Positions 7,831 to 15,651 are shown, numbered from the stretch's first letter. The stretch: 64,000 bases of DNA from Algimonas porphyrae (GCF_041429795.1 NZ_CP163424.1:186001-250000); one strand, 5' to 3'. Made by a program: numbers and translations. Notes: generated by a model from the letters alone, not told the origin.

Positions 7831-9003
7831 CTAGATTGCCGGCCCGTCAGGTGCAGGTGCCCCTGATAGATCGGCGGGCCAGTTGGACGCGTCAAATCCC
7901 TTCTGGCAATAGAGACTGAACAGGAGCCGTTCATAACCGTAGCCGACGCAACCCGAATGGGTCGCCTCGCCCTGCCGGCGAATATTGTAGGGTTCCGTCA
8001 ATGTCTGCTGATGATTATTGAAGCTGCCAATGGCGATCCAGCGATCATCATAGGGCAGATAAGCCTGCACTTCGAGCTTGGAAGCGGTCAGTAGCTGAAA
8101 GGCCTTCTTCACTTCCGCGCCGCTGGCGAAGAACGGGTCCGAGGCCACAACGACCTTGTAGCGCATATCCCATGCGCTCAGCAGGGCGATGAGATGTTCG
8201 AGTACAGCCTGGCGGCGCTCCTCGACATAATCCGCGCTTCCGTAAAAGACGAGCTCGCGCATCGTGTAGGTCTGCAACCGGGTCAGAGACTGCGCATTTT
8301 TCAGCTCGTGACGGTGACACTGATTGACCGCCGTGATGGTGACATCACCGTCCAGATCCACATCGCGAAGACTTTCGAAACAGTGATAACAAACCGTGGG
8401 CGACAGGATGCGGTCCGATCCAGCCAGATTGTTCGCCGCCACGGCGCCTTCATCCGCAACATCGGAGACATGTTTGAGTTTCTGGAAATCCCGATCAACG
8501 GGCGCACTAAAGTAGGCATGCTGCGGAAAGGACTTCAGATAGCCCGCCTTCTGCAGACTGCTGACCGGAACCGTGACCGGCAGGAACTGCTCTGTCGAGC
8601 CTTCGCCGAGCGCGTAGGATCGAAACACACTGTCCATGGCCTTAAGTCGGTTTAGAAATTCGCCCTGAAACACGAATACACCTGCATCGGTCGGGACGAC
8701 TTCACGGCGCTCGACAAGCGTCTCGTAAGGGTCCTTGTCGAAATGGATGGCCCCGTCATGATCCCGCACGACTTTGAACCCCTTCTTGGGGGAACTCTTG
8801 GCCGTACGGGTGGCGAGTTCCGATACGTCGGCGTGCAACGCCTGACGATCAACCGCTTCAGATAGGTGCAGCGTGACCGCCGTGTCGCTGACCTCCGCCT
8901 GAACGATGGCCGAGGATGCGTAGTAAATGTTTTCAAGGAAGGCCTTGCGACCCTCTTCATTGAAAGGCTTAGCCAGATCAACAATCAGTGCGTCGACGGA
9001 CAT
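7831..9003 (-). CDS. Amino acid:[carrier protein] ligase, class II aaRS-like
   Basis: 390 residues from MSVDAL. The C-terminal two thirds carry class II aminoacyl-tRNA synthetase signatures. A motif-1-like region is VSSLQKAGYLKSFPQHAYF, a motif-2-like Arg-Glu is in TYTMRELVFYG (Glu250), and motif 3 is SGCVGYGYERLLF. Cys205 (or Cys208, in TVCYHCFESL), Glu250 and Cys352 match the Cys-Glu-Cys zinc site of methanogen-type SerRS and the related amino acid:[carrier protein] ligases. There is no tRNA-binding domain. Such enzymes activate Gly or Ala with ATP and load the phosphopantetheine arm of a neighbouring carrier protein, and a carrier gene lies three genes upstream. The start at 9003 is fixed by the preceding microprotein, whose stop ends 1 bp before the ATG. 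It probably replaces DltA here. Which amino acid it uses is not evident. Confidence 0.85.
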   Translation of the reverse strand: MSVDALIVDLAKPFNEEGRKAFLENIYYASSAIVQAEVSDTAVTLHLSEAVDRQALHADVSELATRTAKSSPKKGFKVVRDHDGAIHFDKDPYETLVERREVVPTDAGVFVFQGEFLNRLKAMDSVFRSYALGEGSTEQFLPVTVPVSSLQKAGYLKSFPQHAYFSAPVDRDFQKLKHVSDVADEGAVAANNLAGSDRILSPTVCYHCFESLRDVDLDGDVTITAVNQCHRHELKNAQSLTRLQTYTMRELVFYGSADYVEERRQAVLEHLIALLSAWDMRYKVVVASDPFFASGAEVKKAFQLLTASKLEVQAYLPYDDRWIAIGSFNNHQQTLTEPYNIRRQGEATHSGCVGYGYERLLFSLYCQKGFDASNWPADLSGAPAPDGPAI

Positions 9004-9004
9004 A

Positions 9005-9115
9005 TCAGAAATCTCCGTAGACGGGGGCGGCGGCACCGAGCGGGAAGTGTGCTAGGACATAGATGATCGAGATCACACACAGCGCGACCCAGGCCCATTT
9101 CTTCACATTTTTCAT
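9005..9115 (-). CDS. DltX-like 36-residue membrane microprotein with C-terminal PVYGDF acyl-shuttle motif
   Basis: A short ORF between the MBOAT and the ligase. ATG (complement of 9113-9115) follows a Shine-Dalgarno-like GAGG 6 bp upstream. The product starts with a basic MKNVKK, has one hydrophobic helix (about residues 8-24, WVALCVISIIYVLA) and ends at the C-terminus with PVYGDF. In Dlt pathways, MBOATs move the acyl group onto the Tyr of a C-terminal extracytoplasmic hexapeptide carried by the microprotein DltX or fused to the MBOAT. Here Tyr33 is third in the final hexapeptide and Phe is last, which fits that pattern, and the basic N-terminus predicts N-in/C-out topology. The stop lies 1 bp before the ligase ATG. 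The neighbouring MBOAT ends in RLFGLG and so lacks its own shuttle motif. Confidence 0.8.
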   Translation of the reverse strand: MKNVKKWAWVALCVISIIYVLAHFPLGAAAPVYGDF

Positions 9116-9137
9116 AATCGCCTCGACAATCTGCCGC

Positions 9138-10310
9138 TTAACCCAGACCGAACAGGCGACCGGTCATGCGCCAACTACCCTCGATAGTCGGAGATGCCGC
9201 GAACGTCCACGCCCAGCACACAAACAGCATCGTCGCCAACCAACCGAAGGCCCGCACGAGGCGAACTGACCCTGCGCCCATGTCCGGAGAGAAGATTTTT
9301 CGCGACAGGAAGGCGTAAAGCGCCAGCGCAATACCGTGGAACACGCCCCAGAGCAGGAACTGCATGTTGATGGCATGCCAGACACCCACCAGGACGAAAG
9401 TGATAAAAATGGAAATATAGGGGTTGCCCTTGAACACTTTGAGCATCGGAAAGTACATGTAACGATTGGCAAATTCACCGAGTGTGACATGCCAGCGCTT
9501 CCAGAAATCCTGGATGTTCGTCGACATGAAGGGCCAGTTGAAGTTCTCAGATATCTTCAGATTGAACAGCGCGCCCGAACCGATGGCGATACTCATGAAA
9601 CCCGAAAAATTGGCATAGAGGTAGAGCAGCGACAGAATGCAGAACCACCAGGTTCCCAATATCGAGACCCCTGCGCCCTCACCATAATAGATCTCCTGCA
9701 TGGGGGTCAGATTGGCCAGGATGATCCTGTCACCGACAAAACCGACCATGAACAGGCCGACAAACAGACGCAAGACGCCATAACCGATCAGCCCCGGCTC
9801 CGCTTTGCGCCCCAGCGCGGAAACCCGCAGGCGATCAAGCTTTTCGATCGGACCTGACGGCACGATCGGGAAAAACGTATTGAGGAGTGTGAAATCCAGA
9901 GCCGACGGCGCGCGCTCGGGCCGACGCTTGTATAGTTTCCAGTCCAGCATGGCCGCAATCGATCGGAACGCCACATAGGACATGCCGTAGACGACCAGGA
10001 AGGTCACGACGATATTGGCCGAGCGGGCATTATAGTACTGGAAAATGAAGAACTCGACGACGATCGCGAGCACACCCAGCCAGGCAATGCGCGCACTCCC
10101 TTTCTGCAACGTCAATCGCAGTGTTATGATCGCGGTTAGGGTAATGACGCCAAGGGCCAGAAGCGCAAGCGGCGACACAGTGAAGAGAAACACTGCGGAG
10201 ATAATGATCAGAACAAAAGCGCGCAGCTTTGGCAGGCTCGACGGGATAATCCAGTAAAGCGCGACGCTCACCAGCAAGACAAGCAGATAGGCCTGCGGAT
10301 CGGCAAACAT
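9138..10310 (-). CDS. Membrane-bound O-acyltransferase (MBOAT, DltB/AlgI-like)
   Basis: 390 residues, polytopic. MBOAT hallmarks are FWKRWHVTLGEF (His274) and the catalytic His312 in LVGVWHAINMQFLLWGVFHG; NFSGFMSIAIG is also typical of the DltB/AlgI branch. It should take an acyl (here probably aminoacyl) thioester from the cytosolic carrier protein and pass it to an extracytoplasmic acceptor. The start ATG at 10310 overlaps the TGA of the 51-residue upstream ORF (TGATG), so translation is probably coupled. The DltX-like microprotein follows after 22 bp. The C-terminus has no Tyr hexapeptide, which explains why a separate shuttle protein is encoded next to it. Confidence 0.92.
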   Translation of the reverse strand: MFADPQAYLLVLLVSVALYWIIPSSLPKLRAFVLIIISAVFLFTVSPLALLALGVITLTAIITLRLTLQKGSARIAWLGVLAIVVEFFIFQYYNARSANIVVTFLVVYGMSYVAFRSIAAMLDWKLYKRRPERAPSALDFTLLNTFFPIVPSGPIEKLDRLRVSALGRKAEPGLIGYGVLRLFVGLFMVGFVGDRIILANLTPMQEIYYGEGAGVSILGTWWFCILSLLYLYANFSGFMSIAIGSGALFNLKISENFNWPFMSTNIQDFWKRWHVTLGEFANRYMYFPMLKVFKGNPYISIFITFVLVGVWHAINMQFLLWGVFHGIALALYAFLSRKIFSPDMGAGSVRLVRAFGWLATMLFVCWAWTFAASPTIEGSWRMTGRLFGLG

Positions 10311-10465
10311 CAGAACGTATTTTCCAGAGCTGCGAACGCAGCCTTTATCGATTCACCGGACAGCATGCCAAGGGCTTCCAGACCGGCAATGGCCACAAAA
10401 GCGATGATGCCCAAAACGAGCGTCAGGATCACTTCACCAAGAGAGTAGCGTTCGGGCTCTGGCAC
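10310..10465 (-). CDS. 51-residue single-pass membrane microprotein, unknown function
   Basis: A short ORF between the carrier-protein gene and the MBOAT gene. It has a GTG start (complement of 10463-10465), is in frame with and 18 bp after the carrier stop, and its TGA overlaps the MBOAT ATG. An earlier start is excluded by the carrier TAA. The product begins PEPERYSLGE, has one strong hydrophobic helix (VILTLVLGIIAFVAIAGL) and ends in AALENTF. No strong ribosome-binding site is visible, so re-initiation after the carrier gene is likely. It could anchor or scaffold the carrier/MBOAT pair. The C-terminus lacks Tyr, so it is not the acyl shuttle. Non-coding status is possible, but the hydrophobic pattern and the TGATG junction argue for a gene. 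Confidence 0.6.
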   Translation of the reverse strand: MPEPERYSLGEVILTLVLGIIAFVAIAGLEALGMLSGESIKAAFAALENTF

Positions 10466-10483
10466 GGTCTGGTCCGGACCCGC

Positions 10484-10744
10484 TTATGCTTTCGCAATAT
10501 CTGACAAGGCATCGGCCAGATCGCTGACGGTTTCAAAGTCGACCGCCTCGAAGTCTGACAGATCAAGCTCGATACCGAAACGCTCTTCCATGAACATGAT
10601 CAGGTTTAGAAACGATAGCGAGTCGATAATGCGATCATCCAGCAATTTGCGGTCGTTCGTGACCTCGCCGTCAATCTTGCGGTTCTCATGTGCCGCAAAG
10701 TCGATGATCACCGCGCGAACGGCGTCTTGCGTAATAATTGTCAT
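10484..10744 (-). CDS. Acyl/aminoacyl carrier protein (DltC-like role)
   Basis: An 86-residue acidic four-helix carrier. The phosphopantetheine attachment site is DDRIIDSLSFLNLIMF (Ser42 in Asp-Ser-Leu), followed by EERFGIELDLSDFE and the typical C-terminal helix. It is the first gene of the operon whose later members are an MBOAT, a DltX-like microprotein, an aaRS-like ligase and an SGNH transferase. It is therefore the likely acceptor of the amino acid activated by that ligase and the donor for the MBOAT. It needs a 4'-phosphopantetheinyl transferase encoded elsewhere. The promoter should lie in the 261 bp between this start and the divergent gene at 11006; I saw no clear operator there. 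Confidence 0.92.
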   Translation of the reverse strand: MTIITQDAVRAVIIDFAAHENRKIDGEVTNDRKLLDDRIIDSLSFLNLIMFMEERFGIELDLSDFEAVDFETVSDLADALSDIAKA

Positions 10745-11005
10745 AGCGGAAAGCCCGAAGCGGTGCAGGTCGTAATTTGAATGTCATCTTATAGACCCCG
10801 GCCCAAAAGCTTTCAAGCGGCGAATCTGCGTGGCTGCAGGGACGCGCTTTCATACCGCCAGCACCGTTAACGACCCATCCCGCGCAGACAGACCCCCGGG
10901 CAGGATGGCGGCAAAGCATTGAACAGGACCGGTTTTCGGAAAACAGATCCCCCAATTCAGAGCGTGGTTTAGTTTTGGGGCTCCAACGAACGGAGACCCC
11001 GATCC

Positions 11006-12292
11006 ATGACGCAGAGCCCTCACCTATCCCTACCCCTGCTGGCGCCGGCGCAAGCGCAGAAGCATGTTACGGTCAATGAGGCCGTCTTGCGTCTGGAAAG
11101 CGCAAACCGTCATTCGGTCCGGTCCCGCACATTGACACAGCCCCCACCCGACGCCGCGGAGGGCGACAGGTTCATCGTTCCTGACAATGGTAGCTTCGGT
11201 GACGCGGCGGTCGGACAGATTGCGGCCCTGATTGGCGGGTCCTGGTGGGCGATGAGCCCCGAAACCGGACAGCGTGTCTGGTGCGACGATGAAGCACTGT
11301 TCCTGACACATCACGAGGGAGACTGGCAGTCCGGCGACGCCGCACAGACCGAAGCGAGCCGCTTCGGTGTCAATACGCAGGCGGATTCCACGAACAGGCT
11401 CGCAGTCAAGTCTGACGCCATCCTGTTGAGCCATGACGACATTACACCCGGATCTGGGGATGTGCGTCTGAGCCTCAACCGTGCCAGCGATAACAATGTC
11501 GCAGGCATCCTGTTCCAGTCCGGCTATTCGGGGCGGGTTGCGATGCAGCTTGGCTCCCAGGCCGATTTCGCGATCAGCACGAGCCCGGACGGGGCGCAGT
11601 TTCATGACGCGATCCGGATTTCGGATAGCGGCTCGGTGAGCTTTCCGGGGGGCGTGGATCTCCCGCCGGTCCTGCATGGTCGTCCCAATGGCGGGCTCGG
11701 GCATTATGACACGCTCTACCTTGATCCCAGTAACGGAGACGACACCGCCACGGGCCGGTCGATCAGTGAGGCGGTACAGAGCGTTCAAGGTCTTGCGACG
11801 GTTTTGCCCGTGGGTCGCTGGGCGGTCGTCTTTCTTCTGGGGGACATCGAGTGGGACTGGATGATCAGCCTGGCCTATCCCCTCGCCAAGTTGGAGTTCC
11901 GGGGGCTTTCCAGCGATGGCTCGGCTTACGTGACCCGGACAATTCGCGTCCGGGACGCCCAGAACGCACCCGGTTATTCCGGGGGGCTGCAATTACGTGC
12001 CTCTACCAGTCTGGAATTCGTCAATATCGATATACAGCTCGATAGTGCGGGCAGCTTCCCCTTCCTGTTCTTCGATTCGACGATCGGATATCTGAAAACC
12101 TACAACATGACCGTGACCCGCACCGGGTCCGGGTCCGCCTGTCTGTTCGGTCCGTCGCGCAGCTTCGTGGCCAGTTTTCACGACAATCTGACAATCGACA
12201 TGTCAGCGTCCGGTTTCATATTCGATGGCGTCGGCGCGGGCGCGGACCCGAATGCGGGCTGGGGTTCGCCTAGCAATATGACGGCCTTCTAG
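11006..12292 (+). CDS. DUF2793 domain protein with C-terminal beta-helix-like region
   Basis: 428 residues. The first ~90 carry the DUF2793 signature (LPLLAPAQAQKHVTVNEAVL, then EGDRFIVPDNGSF and WWAMSPETGQRVWCDDE), a domain found in prophage and gene-transfer-agent tail regions of alphaproteobacteria. The rest is Gly/Asp/Ser-rich beta-structure. From about 235 (YDTLYLDPSNGDDTATGRS) it resembles right-handed beta-helix proteins such as tail spikes and polysaccharide lyases. There are no other phage genes nearby. It is the only plus-strand gene in a polysaccharide locus and points away from the acylation operon. It may bind or trim the local polysaccharide. No catalytic residues can be assigned. 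Confidence 0.75.
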   Translation: MTQSPHLSLPLLAPAQAQKHVTVNEAVLRLESANRHSVRSRTLTQPPPDAAEGDRFIVPDNGSFGDAAVGQIAALIGGSWWAMSPETGQRVWCDDEALFLTHHEGDWQSGDAAQTEASRFGVNTQADSTNRLAVKSDAILLSHDDITPGSGDVRLSLNRASDNNVAGILFQSGYSGRVAMQLGSQADFAISTSPDGAQFHDAIRISDSGSVSFPGGVDLPPVLHGRPNGGLGHYDTLYLDPSNGDDTATGRSISEAVQSVQGLATVLPVGRWAVVFLLGDIEWDWMISLAYPLAKLEFRGLSSDGSAYVTRTIRVRDAQNAPGYSGGLQLRASTSLEFVNIDIQLDSAGSFPFLFFDSTIGYLKTYNMTVTRTGSGSACLFGPSRSFVASFHDNLTIDMSASGFIFDGVGAGADPNAGWGSPSNMTAF

Positions 12293-12310
12293 ACGAACAC
12301 TTCAGACCCG

Positions 12311-13060
12311 TCAGCCATCCCCGGCGTCGCGACTGTCGCGATATTGCTGCATGATGACATCATAGTCGCCAAAGCCTTTCAGATGACCATGTTCCAGCCA
12401 GACAGCCCGATTGCAGAGTGTATCGGTGATGTCATGGGAATGGGTTGCGATCACGGTGACGGTCTCCGCGCCACCGAAATAACGCGTCCGCGCCCGGATC
12501 GAGGCGAGGAATCTGGCGTCCGTCGTCGTCATCGCCTCATCGACAAGCAGGATATCCGGATCGCCGACAATAGCCATGGCCAGACCCAGCCGCGCCCGCA
12601 TGCCGTCGGAATAAAGTGCGACCGGAATATCGATAAAATCGCCAAGACCACACAGATCTACGATGTCGCCCATCGATTCCGCGAGGCGCTCTGGCGAGAT
12701 GCCGTGCAAGACAGCCGATACGCCGATATTCTGACGACCCGTTTCCATGTCACTCAGCGACAGGGTTGAGGAGAACATGGTGGAAATGCGCCCTCGCGCC
12801 GTGACCCGTCCGGTCACGGGCTGATAAATGCCGGCCAATGTCCGTAGCAATGTGGTCTTGCCAGAGCCATTATGGCCGACCAGCGCAACACAATCCCCTT
12901 TGCCGAAACGGCAGTCGATGGATTGCAGAGCCGCCACATAGGGCGCGCCGTCGATCGTGATGATCCGCCCGCCCGTCTGAGCGCTGCCGGACAGCATCTT
13001 CCGCCGCAATCGCGCCCGGCGCAACGGAAAATGCACACTGACCTGTTCACATTCAAGCAC
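12311..13060 (-). CDS. Polysaccharide ABC exporter, ATP-binding protein (Wzt/KpsT-like)
   Basis: 249 residues. Walker A is VGHNGSGKTTLL, the signature is a Tyr-Ser variant (LYSDGMRARL), Walker B is ILLVDEAM and the switch His is in ATHSHD. The proline-free signature and the preceding TMFSSTLSL segment are typical of the Wzt/KpsT group that powers export of lipid-linked polysaccharides. It has no C-terminal carbohydrate-binding domain, so it is of the KpsT/short Wzt size. It follows the permease gene by 3 bp on the minus strand. It should energise export of the polymer whose sugars are made by the wbp genes downstream in the window. Confidence 0.92.
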   Translation of the reverse strand: MLECEQVSVHFPLRRARLRRKMLSGSAQTGGRIITIDGAPYVAALQSIDCRFGKGDCVALVGHNGSGKTTLLRTLAGIYQPVTGRVTARGRISTMFSSTLSLSDMETGRQNIGVSAVLHGISPERLAESMGDIVDLCGLGDFIDIPVALYSDGMRARLGLAMAIVGDPDILLVDEAMTTTDARFLASIRARTRYFGGAETVTVIATHSHDITDTLCNRAVWLEHGHLKGFGDYDVIMQQYRDSRDAGDG

Positions 13061-13063
13061 GGC

Positions 13064-13930
13064 TCAGACCCACATTGGAATGGTCGGACGCAAGCGCACG
13101 AACAACCACCAGCCCAGAATAGCGGCGACGATGATACACCCGACCGCGATAACGTAACTGATCGGATCGGGCATCTGTCCCATCAAGGGCATGCGGACGA
13201 TGTTGATGAAATGGGCCATCGGATTGACTGTCGCGGCCAGCTGCTTGGCCCAACCGCCACCGTCCTGTGTCCACAGGATCGGCGTGATGAACAGTCCCAG
13301 CCGCATGATGGCCAGCATGGCGAAGCGGAAATCGCCATACCGCAATCCGAGCAGGCTGAAACACAGGGCGAGCCCCATTGCCATCATCACGCCGAGCGCC
13401 AGTCCCGGAACGGCCAGCAATGCCAGCGGGCCGACCGGGTAACCGGCGGCGATGAAAACGATGACGACGATGCCGGACTGCAGGGCAAGCTGAATCAGAG
13501 CCGTCGTCACCTGCTTCATCACATAGGCACTGTAGGGGTTGGCATAGGAATGGATCACGATCCGGTTGCGGATGAAGATATCGCTGGAATCCGTCACGAC
13601 CGCCGTGATGAAGTTGTAAAGGACGATGCCAATCGCGACATAGACGGCATATTCCCGGTAGGGACCCATGATGCCGCCGAATACGAAAATGATCGCCACG
13701 ATCCAGGCCGCAGCCTGCAAGCTCATCCAGAGCGGCCCCAAAATAGAGCGCTCGAACTGTACGCGAATGTCATGCCAGGCCAGATAGAGCCAGAGCCGAG
13801 GCTTGCGGAGCGCATCACGAATATCGGCGCGGGCAAGAGCCCTGAGATCCGGAGCCGACAAGACGCAGGCGCGCTCCGGCGCAGGGCTATCTGGCGCAGA
13901 TTGGGAACTGGCAGGCGAAAGCTCCGTCAT
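13064..13930 (-). CDS. Polysaccharide ABC exporter, permease (Wzm/KpsM-like)
   Basis: An ABC-2 type permease of 288 residues. An N-terminal cytosolic arm is followed by the interface segment LRKPRLWLYLAWHDIRVQFERSILGPLW and six membrane helices. The LGPLW element is typical of Wzm/KpsM polysaccharide exporters. It is transcribed just before the ATPase (3 bp gap). Its first ~50 codons and the 100 bp ahead of them are repeated in degenerate form about 1.9 kb away, in front of the next lipoprotein gene. The annotated start MTELSPASS at 13930 is the first ATG of the conserved frame; the N-terminal 25 residues are Pro/Ser/Ala-rich and not conserved. Confidence 0.9.
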   Translation of the reverse strand: MTELSPASSQSAPDSPAPERACVLSAPDLRALARADIRDALRKPRLWLYLAWHDIRVQFERSILGPLWMSLQAAAWIVAIIFVFGGIMGPYREYAVYVAIGIVLYNFITAVVTDSSDIFIRNRIVIHSYANPYSAYVMKQVTTALIQLALQSGIVVIVFIAAGYPVGPLALLAVPGLALGVMMAMGLALCFSLLGLRYGDFRFAMLAIMRLGLFITPILWTQDGGGWAKQLAATVNPMAHFINIVRMPLMGQMPDPISYVIAVGCIIVAAILGWWLFVRLRPTIPMWV

Positions 13931-14030
13931 CTTCTATCCATCAGTCCTGATAAATGCGGTCGCACGGACCCGGGTCGAATTTTGGCGGTGATAGGCATCT
14001 TGCCTGCAGATGGCGAGCGAGAATTTCGGT
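13772..14030 (-). repeat. Imperfect duplication, copy A (upstream leader plus 5' end of ABC permease)
   Basis: Copy A includes permease codons for DALRKPRLWLYLAWH (13772-13816) and an upstream stretch that translates as TEILARHLQARCLSPP (13983-14030). Both reappear in the same order and orientation at 15697-15912, as SALRKPRLWFYLAWH and TEIHARHLRARSLSAP. The spacing from the leader to the ORF starts is about 100 bp in both copies. This looks like a diverged segmental duplication carrying the leader/promoter of the permease gene. Confidence 0.7.
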
Positions 14031-14085
14031 AAATGCGGGACTTCTCTGAACGCAAACGATATCGGCGATTGGTCCTCTCAGCCGC

Positions 14086-15651
14086 CTACCAGTCGGCCCA
14101 TTGAACGATCTCGCCATCTTTTCGGATAACGATCCGGTCACCCAATAACTGCACGGTCGCACCCCGGCTCTGGCTCTTTTTCACGAGAATGTGTCCAGGG
14201 ACATCGGCGCAGAAAACGTTTCCATACCAGTCGGCAGAGCGTTTCGGTATCCAGTCATGAACATCGGCGTCATACAGAGCGCCCGCCATGTTGCCAGTTC
14301 CCACGCAGAGCTCCCCCGACATAACGACCATATGGGTGATCCGCAGGCCCCAGCTGGTGGTATCGATGCCCGCCGCCTTGGCAAGCGCGACTTGATTGGC
14401 ATCGGTCAGATCCGCGGGTTGGTGTTCGGGCGGCAGAGAGGCAAATATATCGGCGTAGCGTTCGAAAATGCCCGCACCGCCAAATTCCTCTTCGCTCAAA
14501 TCAAAGCGTTCGCGATAGGCCTTGTCGAACGGAACGAGACGTCCCGTATCCCGGATTCCGTCGAACAGGGTTTTCACGGTCCATGCCCCGTCCACACGTT
14601 CGAAGATTTCGCCCCACGGATACATGCCCACCAAGGGGTTGCCTTTCAGCAGGGTCAGTGACTGCGCTTCGCGGTAGGCGTAATCATAGGTGTTCTCGGG
14701 GCTATCGGTCAGAGTGAACCCGCGATCCGGAGAATAGTTGACGAGATAGCCGGACGGGTAGGTGCCGATCAGCACATCATCACCATAACGCAGATAGCTG
14801 TAATATTCGCGGGCTTCACCGCGAGCGGCATTAGCCGACGGCAGAATATGCGTGTCCAGCGTCTCGCCGTCATAGATCGTCAACGGACCGTTAGGATTGA
14901 CGCTCCCTCGAACGGCGGACCCATAAATCAGCACATCGTCGTAAGGGAAAAAACCGTAGATCCAATTATCCTCGGCATCGACGGTTTCACCATTCAGAAT
15001 ATGAATATCGTCATGGGTCTGCATGGGAATGTCGTAGCGTTTCACCTGCCGGTCGAAATTGACGATGACGTCGTCCTCGAAGGCGGTGATCGCGGAAAAA
15101 TAGCCGTCGAAGCTACCGTGATAGCCGCGATCCGTGAACACGGAATAGCCCATATATCCCTTATAATAGCGCCCGATCTGTATGTAGTCATAATCCGATC
15201 CGGGCTCCATGACCTGATGCCAGACAAGCTGTGTGGGGTAATCCGGGATCGGAGCGAAAGCGCCATCTTCGACAAGTACCCATTTTCGACCGTTAAAGAC
15301 ACGCTTGGACAGCGTGTCGTATAAGTAACCTTCCACATTGCGTATGCGCGAGCGCGCCGTCGTCGCATGAGTTGTGGGGAGGCGCTTGAAATCAAGATCG
15401 TCGATCAGGCTACGATCGGCGGGGTCGCGGCACCACAGTTCTATATCGCCCTGATTGGCATAGGTGCGCGTGTGCACGGTTTCGATGATGTTGAAACCGC
15501 ATTCACGAGTGGTATCGGCATAGAATATCTGCGGCGCATGAGTGGCCTGACTCAGCGGTATTTCAGCTGTGCGCGGTGTCTGATCAAAGCCAGGGTCTGC
15601 ACAGGCTGAGACGAGCACAGCGAGCGCCGCGCAAATCGCACCCTGACGCAA
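14086..15651 (-). CDS. Predicted lipoprotein, unknown function
   Basis: From a TTG start at 15651 the product opens with RQGAICAALAVLVSAC, a good lipoprotein signal peptide, and continues for about 500 residues rich in Tyr, Gly and Asp. The pattern is repeated beta-strands (YSVFTDRGYHGSFDGYFSAI, IYGFFPYDDVLIYGSAVRG), possibly a propeller. I recognise no named family. The frame is open upstream to 15915, and that part encodes the degenerate permease-like piece SALRKPRLWFYLAWH, so a longer start would bury the signal peptide at about residue 95. I therefore prefer the TTG start, with moderate certainty. It lies in the export region between the permease and an acyltransferase, all on the minus strand, which points to a surface role. 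Confidence 0.6.
   Translation of the reverse strand: MRQGAICAALAVLVSACADPGFDQTPRTAEIPLSQATHAPQIFYADTTRECGFNIIETVHTRTYANQGDIELWCRDPADRSLIDDLDFKRLPTTHATTARSRIRNVEGYLYDTLSKRVFNGRKWVLVEDGAFAPIPDYPTQLVWHQVMEPGSDYDYIQIGRYYKGYMGYSVFTDRGYHGSFDGYFSAITAFEDDVIVNFDRQVKRYDIPMQTHDDIHILNGETVDAEDNWIYGFFPYDDVLIYGSAVRGSVNPNGPLTIYDGETLDTHILPSANAARGEAREYYSYLRYGDDVLIGTYPSGYLVNYSPDRGFTLTDSPENTYDYAYREAQSLTLLKGNPLVGMYPWGEIFERVDGAWTVKTLFDGIRDTGRLVPFDKAYRERFDLSEEEFGGAGIFERYADIFASLPPEHQPADLTDANQVALAKAAGIDTTSWGLRITHMVVMSGELCVGTGNMAGALYDADVHDWIPKRSADWYGNVFCADVPGHILVKKSQSRGATVQLLGDRIVIRKDGEIVQWADW

Noticed and set aside
10686-10955. Minus-strand ORF overlapping the carrier gene start
   Set aside because: It overlaps the carrier gene in another frame, has no domain and probably reflects the leader region.
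12872-14032. Plus-strand ORF of 386 codons
   Set aside because: Antisense to the ABC permease and ATPase genes; composition is Asp/His/Arg/Gln-rich with no family motifs.
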